Origin: JAAYAN01 sp964437215
GTDB lineage: Bacteria; Bacteroidota; Ignavibacteria; Ignavibacteriales; Melioribacteraceae
NCBI GenBank assembly: GCA_964437215.1
Contig: CAYTFZ010000003.1
Location: forward strand, 17,207 to 81,206
Direction: 5' to 3'
Length of the DNA stretch: 64,000 nt
Under the pieces are notes generated by a model. That model was not told where the DNA came from and did not search any database. It was given only the letters and a program-made list of their open reading frames with translations. Position 1 is the first letter of the stretch; each line of letters opens with the position of its first letter. Shown piece by piece: positions 9,216 to 16,284 of this stretch. The position numbers and the translations under genes are program-made.

Positions 9216-9846
9216 CTTCGTTTAACCCGCCTTCGTTTTCTGCTATTTCTTCCATTTGATTAAGCATAATTTGTCTTTTCTGTTCTAAAAATTCTTCGTC
9301 TTTCATAATTTCTTCAATTTCTCTTGGTTTAGGCAGATCTGTAATTCTGTTAAGCCCGAAGTACTTTAAAAATTCGTCGGTTGTGCCGTAAAGCAGCGGA
9401 CGCCCCATCGAATCAGCTCTGCCTTTAATTGTGATAAGATTTTTCTCGAGCAGTGTGTTGATGATGTAATCCGAATTCACTCCGCGTATTGTTTCAACCT
9501 CAGGTTTTGTTATCGGCTGTTTATATGCAATGATAGAAAGAGTTTCTACTGCTGCCTGACTCAAACGTCTCCGGCTGCTTTCGGAGGACAGATACCCTAT
9601 ATAATTTGCATAACCTGCATCAGTGGCATATATAAATCCTTCTGCAATTCTCCTTATTCTGAAGGGCTGTTCTGTCTGTTCATAAACAGAATTTAATTCT
9701 TCAACAGCAGTTTCAACTTCCTGTACCGTAACAACAATATCTTCACCATCGATAGCTTTAATTGCTTTGATAAGCTCATTTGCCTTAATAGGTTCGTCTG
9801 TTGCAAAAATTAATGCACTTATAATTGATTTATAAATTTTATCCAT
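9199..9846 (-). CDS. scpB: Segregation and condensation protein B
   Basis: ScpB dimers bind ScpA and the SMC ATPase to form bacterial condensin. The 215-residue protein shows the two winged-helix domains (about 1-85 and 90-165), with the conserved stretch A-V-E-T-L-S-I-I-A-Y-K-Q-P-I-T-K-P-E-V-E and R-G-V-N-S-D. The tail is acidic (EEIAENEGGLNEDES). It overlaps scpA by 8 bp, the standard gene pair. Confidence 0.95.
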   Translation of the reverse strand: MDKIYKSIISALIFATDEPIKANELIKAIKAIDGEDIVVTVQEVETAVEELNSVYEQTEQPFRIRRIAEGFIYATDAGYANYIGYLSSESSRRRLSQAAVETLSIIAYKQPITKPEVETIRGVNSDYIINTLLEKNLITIKGRADSMGRPLLYGTTDEFLKYFGLNRITDLPKPREIEEIMKDEEFLEQKRQIMLNQMEEIAENEGGLNEDESEN

Positions 9847-10567
9847 TTATCTCTGCGTTGTAAATTACAAAATCATTAAAATTTTCCGACTCCTTTATTC
9901 CGATTCTTCCCATTTTTACAAGTTCTAACATTGCAATAAATGTTACAATTATCCTTATTTTTTCTTTCATACTGCGAATAAGATTAATAAATAAAACTTG
10001 TGTTCCGTCAGCAACTTTGCTCATTAAATAATCAACTTGTTCTTCAATGGAAACATTAATTTTATTTATTTTATGAACAGGCTCGCTTTTCTTTTCTTCA
10101 AGAACTGTTTTAAAAGCTTTTATTAAGTCGAATATTGTTATATTTTTAAGTAAAGTTTCAAATTCAGGAGGATTCTCTTTAGGATCTTCCTTATTATATC
10201 CTCTGAAATTTAATTTCATTGTGTCGGATTCAAGAAGAACAAGTTCTTCGGACATCTCTTTATAACGTTTATATTCAAGCAACGCCTTTACAAGCTCATC
10301 GCGCGGATCAATTTCTTCACCTTTCTCATTAATTTCGCGGGGCAAAAGCATTTTAACTTTTATCTGCATCAATGTTGAAGCCATTAGAATAAAATCGCCG
10401 GCGATTTCCAGATCAAGCTGCTTTATAATATTCAGGTAATCAAAAAAATCCTTTGTGATTTTAGAAATCGGTATATCGTATATATCAATTTCGTCCCTTT
10501 TGATAAAAAACAAAAGTAAATCTAAAGGTCCTTCGAACTGCTGAAGTTTAATTTTGTAAATACTCAT
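9839..10567 (-). CDS. scpA: Segregation and condensation protein A
   Basis: The kleisin subunit of the Smc-ScpAB condensin. The N-terminus Y-K-I-K-L-x-Q-F-E-G-P-L-D-L-L-L is the conserved SMC-neck-binding helix, and the C-terminal winged helix ends near residue 235 (I-A-M-L-E-L-V-K-M-G). At 242 residues it is of normal length. It overlaps trpS by 4 bp (ATGA), so the genes are co-translated. No smc gene lies in this window. Confidence 0.94.
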   Translation of the reverse strand: MSIYKIKLQQFEGPLDLLLFFIKRDEIDIYDIPISKITKDFFDYLNIIKQLDLEIAGDFILMASTLMQIKVKMLLPREINEKGEEIDPRDELVKALLEYKRYKEMSEELVLLESDTMKLNFRGYNKEDPKENPPEFETLLKNITIFDLIKAFKTVLEEKKSEPVHKINKINVSIEEQVDYLMSKVADGTQVLFINLIRSMKEKIRIIVTFIAMLELVKMGRIGIKESENFNDFVIYNAEING

Positions 10568-11544
10568 CCGAATTTCATTTTCTGACGAACTTCTTCCATC
10601 GTCTGTTTTGCAACTGCTCTGGCTTTGGTTTCACCATCATTCAGCACATCCAAAACTTCGTTCCGGTTATTTTCGTAATAATTTCTTTTTTCAAGTATAG
10701 GTGCAAGAAATCTGTTTATGCCTGCAGAACATTTTGCTTTGCAATCAACACAGCCTAAAGCTCCAGAACGGCAGTTCTCTTCTATTTCGCCTACTTCCGA
10801 AGGGTTGAATTTTTTCTGATATGTAAAAACAAGACATACTTCCGGTCTTCCGGGATCATTTTTCCGTAATTTCTGCGGATCTGTAACTGCTTTCCGTAGT
10901 TTCTGACCTACAATATCGGGACTATCGGATAGTAATATCGTATTATTTAGAGATTTACTCATCTTCGAGTTTCCGTCAAGTCCCTGAAGCCTTGAAAAGG
11001 TAGTTAACAATGGTTCAGGCTCAGGAAATACATTACCGTACTGCTGATTAAATTTCCTTGCAATTTCACGGGTAATTTCAACGTGAGGCACCTGGTCTTC
11101 ACCAACTGGAACAGCATTGCCCTTATAAAGAAGAATATCTGCTGCCTGCAACACCGGATAACCGAGATGACCGAATATTACATTATCAATATTCAGTTCC
11201 CTTATCTGGTCTTTAACTGTAGGGTTACGTTCAAGTCTTGCTGTAGTTATTAACATAGTGTAAATAAGGAACAATTCCGTATGTTCTTTAATTTGAGATT
11301 GTCTGAAAAACGGACTTTTAACCGGATCGAGTCCTGTTGAAAGCCAGTCAATAATCATTTCAATTGTGTTATCGTAAATTCCTGAAGTATCAAGACTTGT
11401 AGTAAGAACGTGGTAATCGGCAATCAAATGAAAACTGTCGTAATCGTTCTGAAGTTTAACCCAGTTTTCAAGCGCGCCAACATAATGTCCAATATGCAGC
11501 TTGCCTGTAGGTCTCATTCCGCTTAAAATTCTTTTTCTACCCAT
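10564..11544 (-). CDS. trpS: Tryptophanyl-tRNA synthetase
   Basis: Class I synthetase charging tRNA-Trp. HIGH is at residues 17-20 (GKLHIGHYVGAL) and KMSKS at 194-198. Length is 326, as usual. Unlike E. coli TrpRS it has a cysteine cluster, C237-x20-C258-x6-C265-x2-C268, plus C272, in the C-terminal domain. A near-identical spacing binds a [4Fe-4S] cluster in the Thermotoga maritima enzyme, as I recall it. The gene leads the trpS-scpA-scpB-rluB-lysS series. Confidence 0.95.
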   Translation of the reverse strand: MGRKRILSGMRPTGKLHIGHYVGALENWVKLQNDYDSFHLIADYHVLTTSLDTSGIYDNTIEMIIDWLSTGLDPVKSPFFRQSQIKEHTELFLIYTMLITTARLERNPTVKDQIRELNIDNVIFGHLGYPVLQAADILLYKGNAVPVGEDQVPHVEITREIARKFNQQYGNVFPEPEPLLTTFSRLQGLDGNSKMSKSLNNTILLSDSPDIVGQKLRKAVTDPQKLRKNDPGRPEVCLVFTYQKKFNPSEVGEIEENCRSGALGCVDCKAKCSAGINRFLAPILEKRNYYENNRNEVLDVLNDGETKARAVAKQTMEEVRQKMKFG

Positions 11545-11616
11545 ATATCCATAAAAATTATTAGTGATCTTAAAATAAAAAATTACAGATGGGAATTTAA
11601 TGAAAATAACTGATTT

Positions 11617-12111
11617 TTAAGAATGGAATAAATATTTTTTCCAAGATGAGTCCATTCTGCTGACGCTGTTTTTAATATACATAAGATGATCGGGTCTGTA
11701 AGGTTTGATTTTTAGTTGCATTTCAGCCTCTTCGGGAGTACGGTTGCCTTTTATATTATTGCATCTGGTACACGCTGTTATCAAATTTTCCCAAATATCC
11801 TCTCCTCCTCTGGCCTTTGGAATAATATGATCAATTGTCAATGGTAAGTCGCCTCTTCCGCAATAACCGCATTTATGATTATCCCTTTTAAATATATTTT
11901 TTCTGCTTAATAATATTTTTTTATAAGGAACATTAATATAATCTTTTAATCTTATTACACTCGGGCATTGCAATTCCTGACTGACAGAATGAATTTTTAA
12001 AGAGTTTTTGGAATCTATTAATTCTGCTTTACGTAAATACATCAGAATAATTGCTTTTTTTACATTACAGACAGTAAGTGGTTCGTAGCTTTGGTTGAGA
12101 AGCAGGACTTT
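11617..12111 (-). CDS. HNH endonuclease family protein, start codon unresolved
   Basis: The HNH nuclease core is clear: C-G-Y-C-G-R, L-T-I-D-H-I-I-P-K, then C-T-R-C-N-N-I-K-G-N, with two zinc-binding Cys pairs. The first ATG in frame (12042) begins inside the conserved N-terminal region. Upstream codons down from 12111 read KVLLLNQSYEPLTVCNVKKA, the usual start of this family. The frame stays open to an in-frame TAA beyond 12180, yet contains no ATG, GTG or TTG. A strong AAAGGAGG lies at 12156-12163. Either a non-standard start or a small sequence error is involved. The role of these stand-alone HNH proteins is not established. Confidence 0.75.
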   Translation of the reverse strand, partial: KVLLLNQSYEPLTVCNVKKAIILMYLRKAELIDSKNSLKIHSVSQELQCPSVIRLKDYINVPYKKILLSRKNIFKRDNHKCGYCGRGDLPLTIDHIIPKARGGEDIWENLITACTRCNNIKGNRTPEEAEMQLKIKPYRPDHLMYIKNSVSRMDSSWKKYLFHS

Positions 12112-12333
12112 TGCATTTAATTTACCATTATTCGTACAGACTTGTTCGAAGACAACCTCCTTTGAATAAATGAATTTAATGCGTAAATATAATTATTTTT
12201 TTTATTACAAGTTATCCATTATTACCTTAATGATGTAGTGCCTTTTATAATAAAATATTTTGCTTAATCGATTTATGTATTTCATCTTGTAATAATTCGG
12301 TTTTTGTTTTATATTTACACTCTAAATTTCAAT

Positions 12334-12407
12334 GCACCCGTAGCTCAATTGGATAGAGCATCTGACTACGGATCAGAAGGTTTGGGGTTCGACTCCCTAC
12401 GGGTGTA
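12334..12407 (+). tRNA. tRNA-Arg (anticodon ACG)
   Basis: A full cloverleaf: acceptor GCACCCG/CGGGTGT, D-stem GCTC/GAGC, anticodon stem TCTGA/TCAGA with loop CTACGGA (anticodon ACG), T-arm with TTCGACT loop, discriminator A. The first acceptor pair is G-U, and CCA is not encoded. A34 of this tRNA is the substrate of TadA, whose gene starts about 320 bp downstream. Confidence 0.95.
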
Positions 12408-12412
12408 CTTCT

Positions 12413-12530
12413 AATAATGAATAATTAAGAGTTAATAATTAAAAAGAGATTGGTAATAACTCCGATTTAATAGAATTTCGAAGAAATTCTACAATAACTA
12501 TTACTTATTCATTATTAATTTTTAATTATG
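12413..12530. repeat. Intergenic palindromic element, copy 1
   Basis: An A+T-rich element directly after tRNA-Arg(ACG). The outer arms (TAATGAATAATTAA and a TTACTTATTCATTA-type complement) are imperfect inverted repeats. The core is GAATTTC-GAA-GAAATTC (12473-12489), a 7-bp stem with a 3-nt loop. The same arms and core recur after the next tRNA, with a different inner segment. It could be a dispersed repeat or a tRNA processing/termination structure. Confidence 0.7.
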
Positions 12531-12535
12531 TTCCT

Positions 12536-12608
12536 GCGCCCGTGGCTCAATGGATAGAGCATCAGATTCCGGTTCTGAGGGTTGAAGGTTCGAGTCCTTC
12601 CGGGCGTA
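12536..12608 (+). tRNA. tRNA-Arg (anticodon CCG)
   Basis: Cloverleaf with acceptor GCGCCCG/CGGGCGT, D-stem GCTC/GAGC, anticodon stem TCAGA/TCTGA with loop TTCCGGT (anticodon CCG), T-loop TTCGAGT, discriminator A. As in the preceding tRNA-Arg, the first acceptor pair is G-U and CCA is not encoded. It reads CGG codons, complementing the ACG (inosine) tRNA upstream. Confidence 0.95.
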
Positions 12609-12614
12609 CTCCAG

Positions 12615-12720
12615 CTAATGAATAATTAAAATGGCAGTTAACAACTTGCTGTTTATTTAATTAGAATTTCGAAGAAATTCCTCAATAAATTCTTAATTAT
12701 TACTTATTAACTTTTAATTG
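12615..12720. repeat. Intergenic palindromic element, copy 2
   Basis: Second copy of the element after the preceding tRNA. It has the same left arm (TAATGAATAATTAA), the identical core GAATTTC-GAA-GAAATTC (12664-12680), and a similar right arm ending in TTTTAATT. The segment between left arm and core differs from copy 1. It ends at the start region of tadA. Confidence 0.7.
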
Positions 12721-12726
12721 AAATTT

Positions 12727-13185
12727 ATGCTATTCGATAAACTTCATTACGATTTTATGTTTGCCGCTCTTACTGAAGCCGAAAGAGCTTCCGAGCAGGA
12801 AGAAATACCTGTAGGAGCAGTTGTTGTACATAATAACAGAATTATCGGGAAAGGTTTTAATCAAGTTGAAAAATTAAAAGACCCGACTGCCCATGCCGAA
12901 ATGATAGCAATAACCGCCGCTTCAAACCATCTAAACGAAAAGTTTCTGCTTAATTGCGACATTTATGTTACTTTGGAACCTTGCGTTATGTGTACCGGAG
13001 CAATTATAAATTCGAAAATTAGAAATCTATATTATTCTGTTCCCGATCCCAAAAGTGGAGCCTGCGGTTCTGTTTATAACATTCCTGAAGAAAATAAGCT
13101 TAACCATAGAGTAAATGTTTTTCAAGGTATCTATTCTGAAGAAAGCCGGCATCTTCTGAAAGACTTTTTTTATAAAAAAAGATAA
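12727..13185 (+). CDS. tadA: tRNA-specific adenosine deaminase
   Basis: Deaminates A34 to inosine in tRNA-Arg(ACG). Zinc ligands and catalytic Glu are visible: H56-A-E58, then P85-C86-x2-C89 (numbering from ATG 12727). A TTG at 12718 would add three residues; neither start has a clear ribosome-binding site. At about 152 residues it is normal for TadA. It lies just downstream of two tRNA-Arg genes, one of which is its expected substrate. Confidence 0.92.
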   Translation: MLFDKLHYDFMFAALTEAERASEQEEIPVGAVVVHNNRIIGKGFNQVEKLKDPTAHAEMIAITAASNHLNEKFLLNCDIYVTLEPCVMCTGAIINSKIRNLYYSVPDPKSGACGSVYNIPEENKLNHRVNVFQGIYSEESRHLLKDFFYKKR

Positions 13186-13220
13186 TACTCATAATAAATT
13201 CTGAATATTCACTTAAAAAA

Positions 13221-13249
13221 TTGTTAATTTTCGCTAATTAAATTAATAT
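13221..13249 (+). promoter_or_regulatory. Possible sigma70-type promoter for adk
   Basis: TTGTTA (13221-13226), a 17-bp spacer and TAATAT (13244-13249) lie 12 bp before the adk ATG. The untranslated leader would be very short. In such A+T-rich sequence chance matches are common. Confidence 0.35.
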
Positions 13250-13261
13250 TATAGGATATTT

Positions 13262-13903
13262 ATGAAATTGGTAATTTTTGGAGCCCCGGGAGTCGGCAAG
13301 GGCACACAGGCAAAAATTCTTTCCGAAAAGCTTAAAATTGTTCATATCTCTACTGGAGACATTTTAAGGCAAGCAATTAAACAAGATTCGGAAACAGGCA
13401 GAAATATAAAAAATATTATTGATAAAGGTCAGCTTGTTCCTGATGAAATAATGATAGAAATTGTTAAAGAAGCAATTACTTCTGAAAATTGTTCGAACGG
13501 ATATATTTTAGACGGATTCCCAAGAACAGTAAATCAGGCGGTAATGCTCGACAGGCTTTTTATTAGCACAGGACAATCGATGCCGATAATAATTGATATT
13601 GCAGCAGATGACGAAGTGCTTATCAGCAGACTGACATCCCGAAGAACTTGTAATTCGTGCAAAAACATTGTAAGTCTTTCCGATATAAAAGAAAAAGATG
13701 TATGCCCTATATGTAACAGTGTTAACACACTTGAAAAAAGAAAAGATGACGATGAGGATGTAATAAGAAAGAGATTAAAAGTTTTTCACGAAACAACTGC
13801 CCCTGTTATGGAATATTACAGCAAAAAAGGCAAAATAATTAAAGTAAACGGAATTCAACCAATCGAAAAGGTAAACGCTGATATATTAGAAGAATTACAT
13901 TAA
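13262..13903 (+). CDS. adk: Adenylate kinase
   Basis: Interconverts ATP + AMP and 2 ADP. P-loop G-A-P-G-V-G-K-G-T is at residues 7-15, the AMP-binding T-G-D and D-G-F-P-R-T motifs follow, and the LID carries a Cys4 zinc site (C130, C133, C148, C151). Length 213 is of the long-LID type. The stop overlaps the convergent ftsE-like stop, leaving no space for a terminator between them. Confidence 0.96.
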   Translation: MKLVIFGAPGVGKGTQAKILSEKLKIVHISTGDILRQAIKQDSETGRNIKNIIDKGQLVPDEIMIEIVKEAITSENCSNGYILDGFPRTVNQAVMLDRLFISTGQSMPIIIDIAADDEVLISRLTSRRTCNSCKNIVSLSDIKEKDVCPICNSVNTLEKRKDDDEDVIRKRLKVFHETTAPVMEYYSKKGKIIKVNGIQPIEKVNADILEELH

Positions 13904-14580
13904 ACAGTTTCTGATTTTTTTCGCACTTTTACTTCAACAGCTTTGCCGTCAGAAATCTTTATGATTTTTGTATCGAATTGTTTAACCAACTCATAATTAT
14001 GTGTTGCAAACAAAACTGAAGTGCCTCCGGAGTTAATCTTTTTAATAAGATTAAGGATTTCTTCGCTTGTTTCCGGATCAAGATTTCCTGTTGGTTCGTC
14101 GGCAAGTATCAATTTAGGTTCATTTATTATTGCTCTTGCAATAGCTACTCTTTGTTTTTCTCCGCCCGATAAATTTTGCGGCATCTGGTTCCTTTTATGA
14201 GATAAACCTACATCCGCAAGCGCATTAAGAATTTTCTTTTTTATATCGGTTTTCCTAACGCCTGTAACTTTTAAAACAAATTCCAGATTATCATAAACAT
14301 TCCGGTCTTCGAGTAAACGAAAATCTTGAAATACAATTCCAAGTTTTCTTCTTAAAAAAGGAATATCTTTTTGAGAAATATTATCTGAATTATGTCCGCA
14401 TACTTCAATGTAGCCAGAAATAGGAAAAATATTCATATAAATTAATTGAAGGAGAGTACTTTTACCGGCTCCGCTCTTCCCTATCAAAAAAGAGAATTCT
14501 CCCTGCTTTAATTCGAAATTCAAATCGCTAAAAACCGGCTGCCCCGGATATGCAAATTCAACATGACTGGTAGTTAACAT
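13900..14580 (-). CDS. ftsE: ABC transporter ATP-binding protein, FtsE-like
   Basis: The 226-residue ATPase has Walker A G-K-S-G-A-G-K-S-T (34-42), a Q-loop V-F-Q-D-F-R-L-L-E-D-R-N-V-Y-x-N typical of FtsE, the signature L-S-G-G-E-K-Q-R and Walker B L-I-L-A-D-E-P-T-G-N-L-D. FtsE works with the membrane protein FtsX in cell-division signalling to peptidoglycan hydrolases. No ftsX is adjacent: the neighbours are a methyltransferase and adk. A ribosome-binding site AAAGGAT precedes the ATG. The related LolD/MacB family is the main alternative, but the Q-loop favours FtsE. Confidence 0.85.
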   Translation of the reverse strand: MLTTSHVEFAYPGQPVFSDLNFELKQGEFSFLIGKSGAGKSTLLQLIYMNIFPISGYIEVCGHNSDNISQKDIPFLRRKLGIVFQDFRLLEDRNVYDNLEFVLKVTGVRKTDIKKKILNALADVGLSHKRNQMPQNLSGGEKQRVAIARAIINEPKLILADEPTGNLDPETSEEILNLIKKINSGGTSVLFATHNYELVKQFDTKIIKISDGKAVEVKVRKKSETV

Positions 14581-14582
14581 TT

Positions 14583-15305
14583 TTATCCTTTTTTTATTAC
14601 AAACTGAGCTCTGTCTATATCCGGGTTTGCGTCTTTAAAAGTAAATGCCCGGTAACAATTAGAAACATACAAAGATGTTTTGGAAACCGCATCAAAGAAA
14701 AATTCAAACGGATAAATTTTTTGTTTGTGAATTTCAGTAACTATATTGCCATTTTCAAGTATTATCTTAAATTTATTTGTATGAATTCGGTTTTTTTTAT
14801 TAAAACTGCTATATTGAAAATATTTCATTCCTTCCGTAGTGCCTTTTCTGTTAAGTACTTTTGAATGGCGAAGACTGTTTTTATAAAGACTTACATCAAA
14901 AGTAAAAATTCCATCATCCGATAAAATCTGTTCAACTTCTTTAAACATCTTAATAATATCTTTTTTTCTTAAAAGATAGTTAACACTATCAAAAGTGGAA
15001 AAAATAAAATTATACTTTTCTTTAAAAGGAAGGTCACGCATATCGCAACATACTACGTTTTTATTTTGACATTCAATTTGTTTTAACATTGATAATGAAA
15101 TATCGCTTATTACCATTTCAGGAAATATCGGATGTAAATACTCCGAAACTAATCCGGTACCCGAAGCAAGTTCCAATATTTTAGGGATATCAATGTTATT
15201 TGAGTCAATCAATTCACAGATATATTTAGTCCATTCCTTAAATGAAATGTCCCGCATAAGGTGTGAATAAATAACAGAAACGTAATTATATGGTTTAACC
15301 TGCAT
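14583..15305 (-). CDS. Class I SAM-dependent methyltransferase
   Basis: The protein shows the Rossmann-like methyltransferase pattern: motif I I-L-E-L-A-S-G-T-G-L-V, then V-I-S-D-I-S, C-C-D-M-R-D-L-P and F-I-F-S-T-F-D-S-V-N-Y-L. The N-terminal Y-x-x-V-I-Y-S-H-L-M-R-D resembles a common group of small-molecule methyltransferases with no assigned substrate. ATG 15305 is preferred over an upstream TTG (15329). It overlaps the pdxA end by 11 bp. Confidence 0.75.
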   Translation of the reverse strand: MQVKPYNYVSVIYSHLMRDISFKEWTKYICELIDSNNIDIPKILELASGTGLVSEYLHPIFPEMVISDISLSMLKQIECQNKNVVCCDMRDLPFKEKYNFIFSTFDSVNYLLRKKDIIKMFKEVEQILSDDGIFTFDVSLYKNSLRHSKVLNRKGTTEGMKYFQYSSFNKKNRIHTNKFKIILENGNIVTEIHKQKIYPFEFFFDAVSKTSLYVSNCYRAFTFKDANPDIDRAQFVIKKG

Positions 15306-16284
15306 TTTTAATTTTCCGATTTTGTGCAATTATCACATTCCATTTAAATGCTTCAATTGTGCTTGAAGGATTAGCCTGCAATTTCCCGGAAATGTCAAAT
15401 GCAGTTCCGTGATCGGGAGAAGTACGGACAATTGGAAGTCCCGCTGTAAAATTAACTCCTTTATCAAAATTAAGCATTTTAAAAGGTATTAAAACCTGGT
15501 CGTGGTACATACCAACAACAGCATCATATTTAAGATGAAGACCTTTGCCGAAGAATGCATCTGGAACAAATGGTCCCTCAACAATTTCAGAAGGAAATGT
15601 TTTTATCACCGGTGCTATTATTTCCTCTTCTTCTTTTCCAAGTCTGCCGTTTTCACCGCCATGCGGATTTAATGAAAGCACTGCAATCTTGGGTTTTTTC
15701 ATGGCTATATCTGTTTTTAAAGTGTTAACAACAAGATTGATTATCTTAAATAGTTTATTTTCTGTAATATTTGCCGGAATGTCTTTTAGAGGAATATGAA
15801 TTGTTGTAAGCGCAGCTTTCATATTGTCTGATAAAAACATCATACCATAATCATTTGTGTTACAAATATCTGCCAATATTTCAGTATGACCCGGAAAGTT
15901 AATTCCAGCCATTTCTAAAGATATTTTAGAAATTGGAGCCGTAACAATTCCATCTGTTTTTTTAGAAAGAGCTAATTTTGAAGCTAACTCAATTGCGGCT
16001 AATGATATTTTTCCGGAAATATCTGTAGGCATACCCGGATTAAATTGAGCATTTCCTAAATCGATAAGGTTCAAATGACCTGAAAGAAAAACAGGATTAT
16101 CTATATTGCAATAATTAATAGGTATTCTAAAATCAAGAAGACTTCTATAATGTTCAAAAATGTTTTCGGGACAAATAAAAATTATTGAATATTTTTCACT
16201 GTTAAATACTTGCCTGATTGATTTCAAGCTTACTTCCGGACCAATTCCGTTTATGTCTCCGCATGTAAAAATAATATTAACCAT
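15295..16284 (-). CDS. pdxA: 4-hydroxythreonine-4-phosphate dehydrogenase
   Basis: PdxA oxidises 4-phosphohydroxythreonine in the DXP-dependent pyridoxal-phosphate pathway. Diagnostic motifs are G-D-I-N-G-I-G-P-E-V, F-P-G-H-T-E, L-S-L-N-P-H-G-G-E, M-Y-H-D-Q-V-L-I-P-F-K and T-S-P-D-H-G-T-A-F-D-I. These supply the metal-binding histidines. Length 329 is normal. The start codon shares one base with the stop of the GWxTD gene (TAATG). Confidence 0.95.
   Translation of the reverse strand: MVNIIFTCGDINGIGPEVSLKSIRQVFNSEKYSIIFICPENIFEHYRSLLDFRIPINYCNIDNPVFLSGHLNLIDLGNAQFNPGMPTDISGKISLAAIELASKLALSKKTDGIVTAPISKISLEMAGINFPGHTEILADICNTNDYGMMFLSDNMKAALTTIHIPLKDIPANITENKLFKIINLVVNTLKTDIAMKKPKIAVLSLNPHGGENGRLGKEEEEIIAPVIKTFPSEIVEGPFVPDAFFGKGLHLKYDAVVGMYHDQVLIPFKMLNFDKGVNFTAGLPIVRTSPDHGTAFDISGKLQANPSSTIEAFKWNVIIAQNRKIKNAG

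Noticed and set aside
11617..12111. HNH protein as part of a CRISPR, restriction or retron system
   Set aside because: It is a stand-alone family common in Bacteroidota; no methylase, reverse transcriptase, repeats or Cas genes are nearby.
13900..13903. Overlap of adk and ftsE-like stops as a sign of misassembly
   Set aside because: Both proteins have normal lengths and full motifs; a 4-bp convergent overlap is ordinary in compact genomes.
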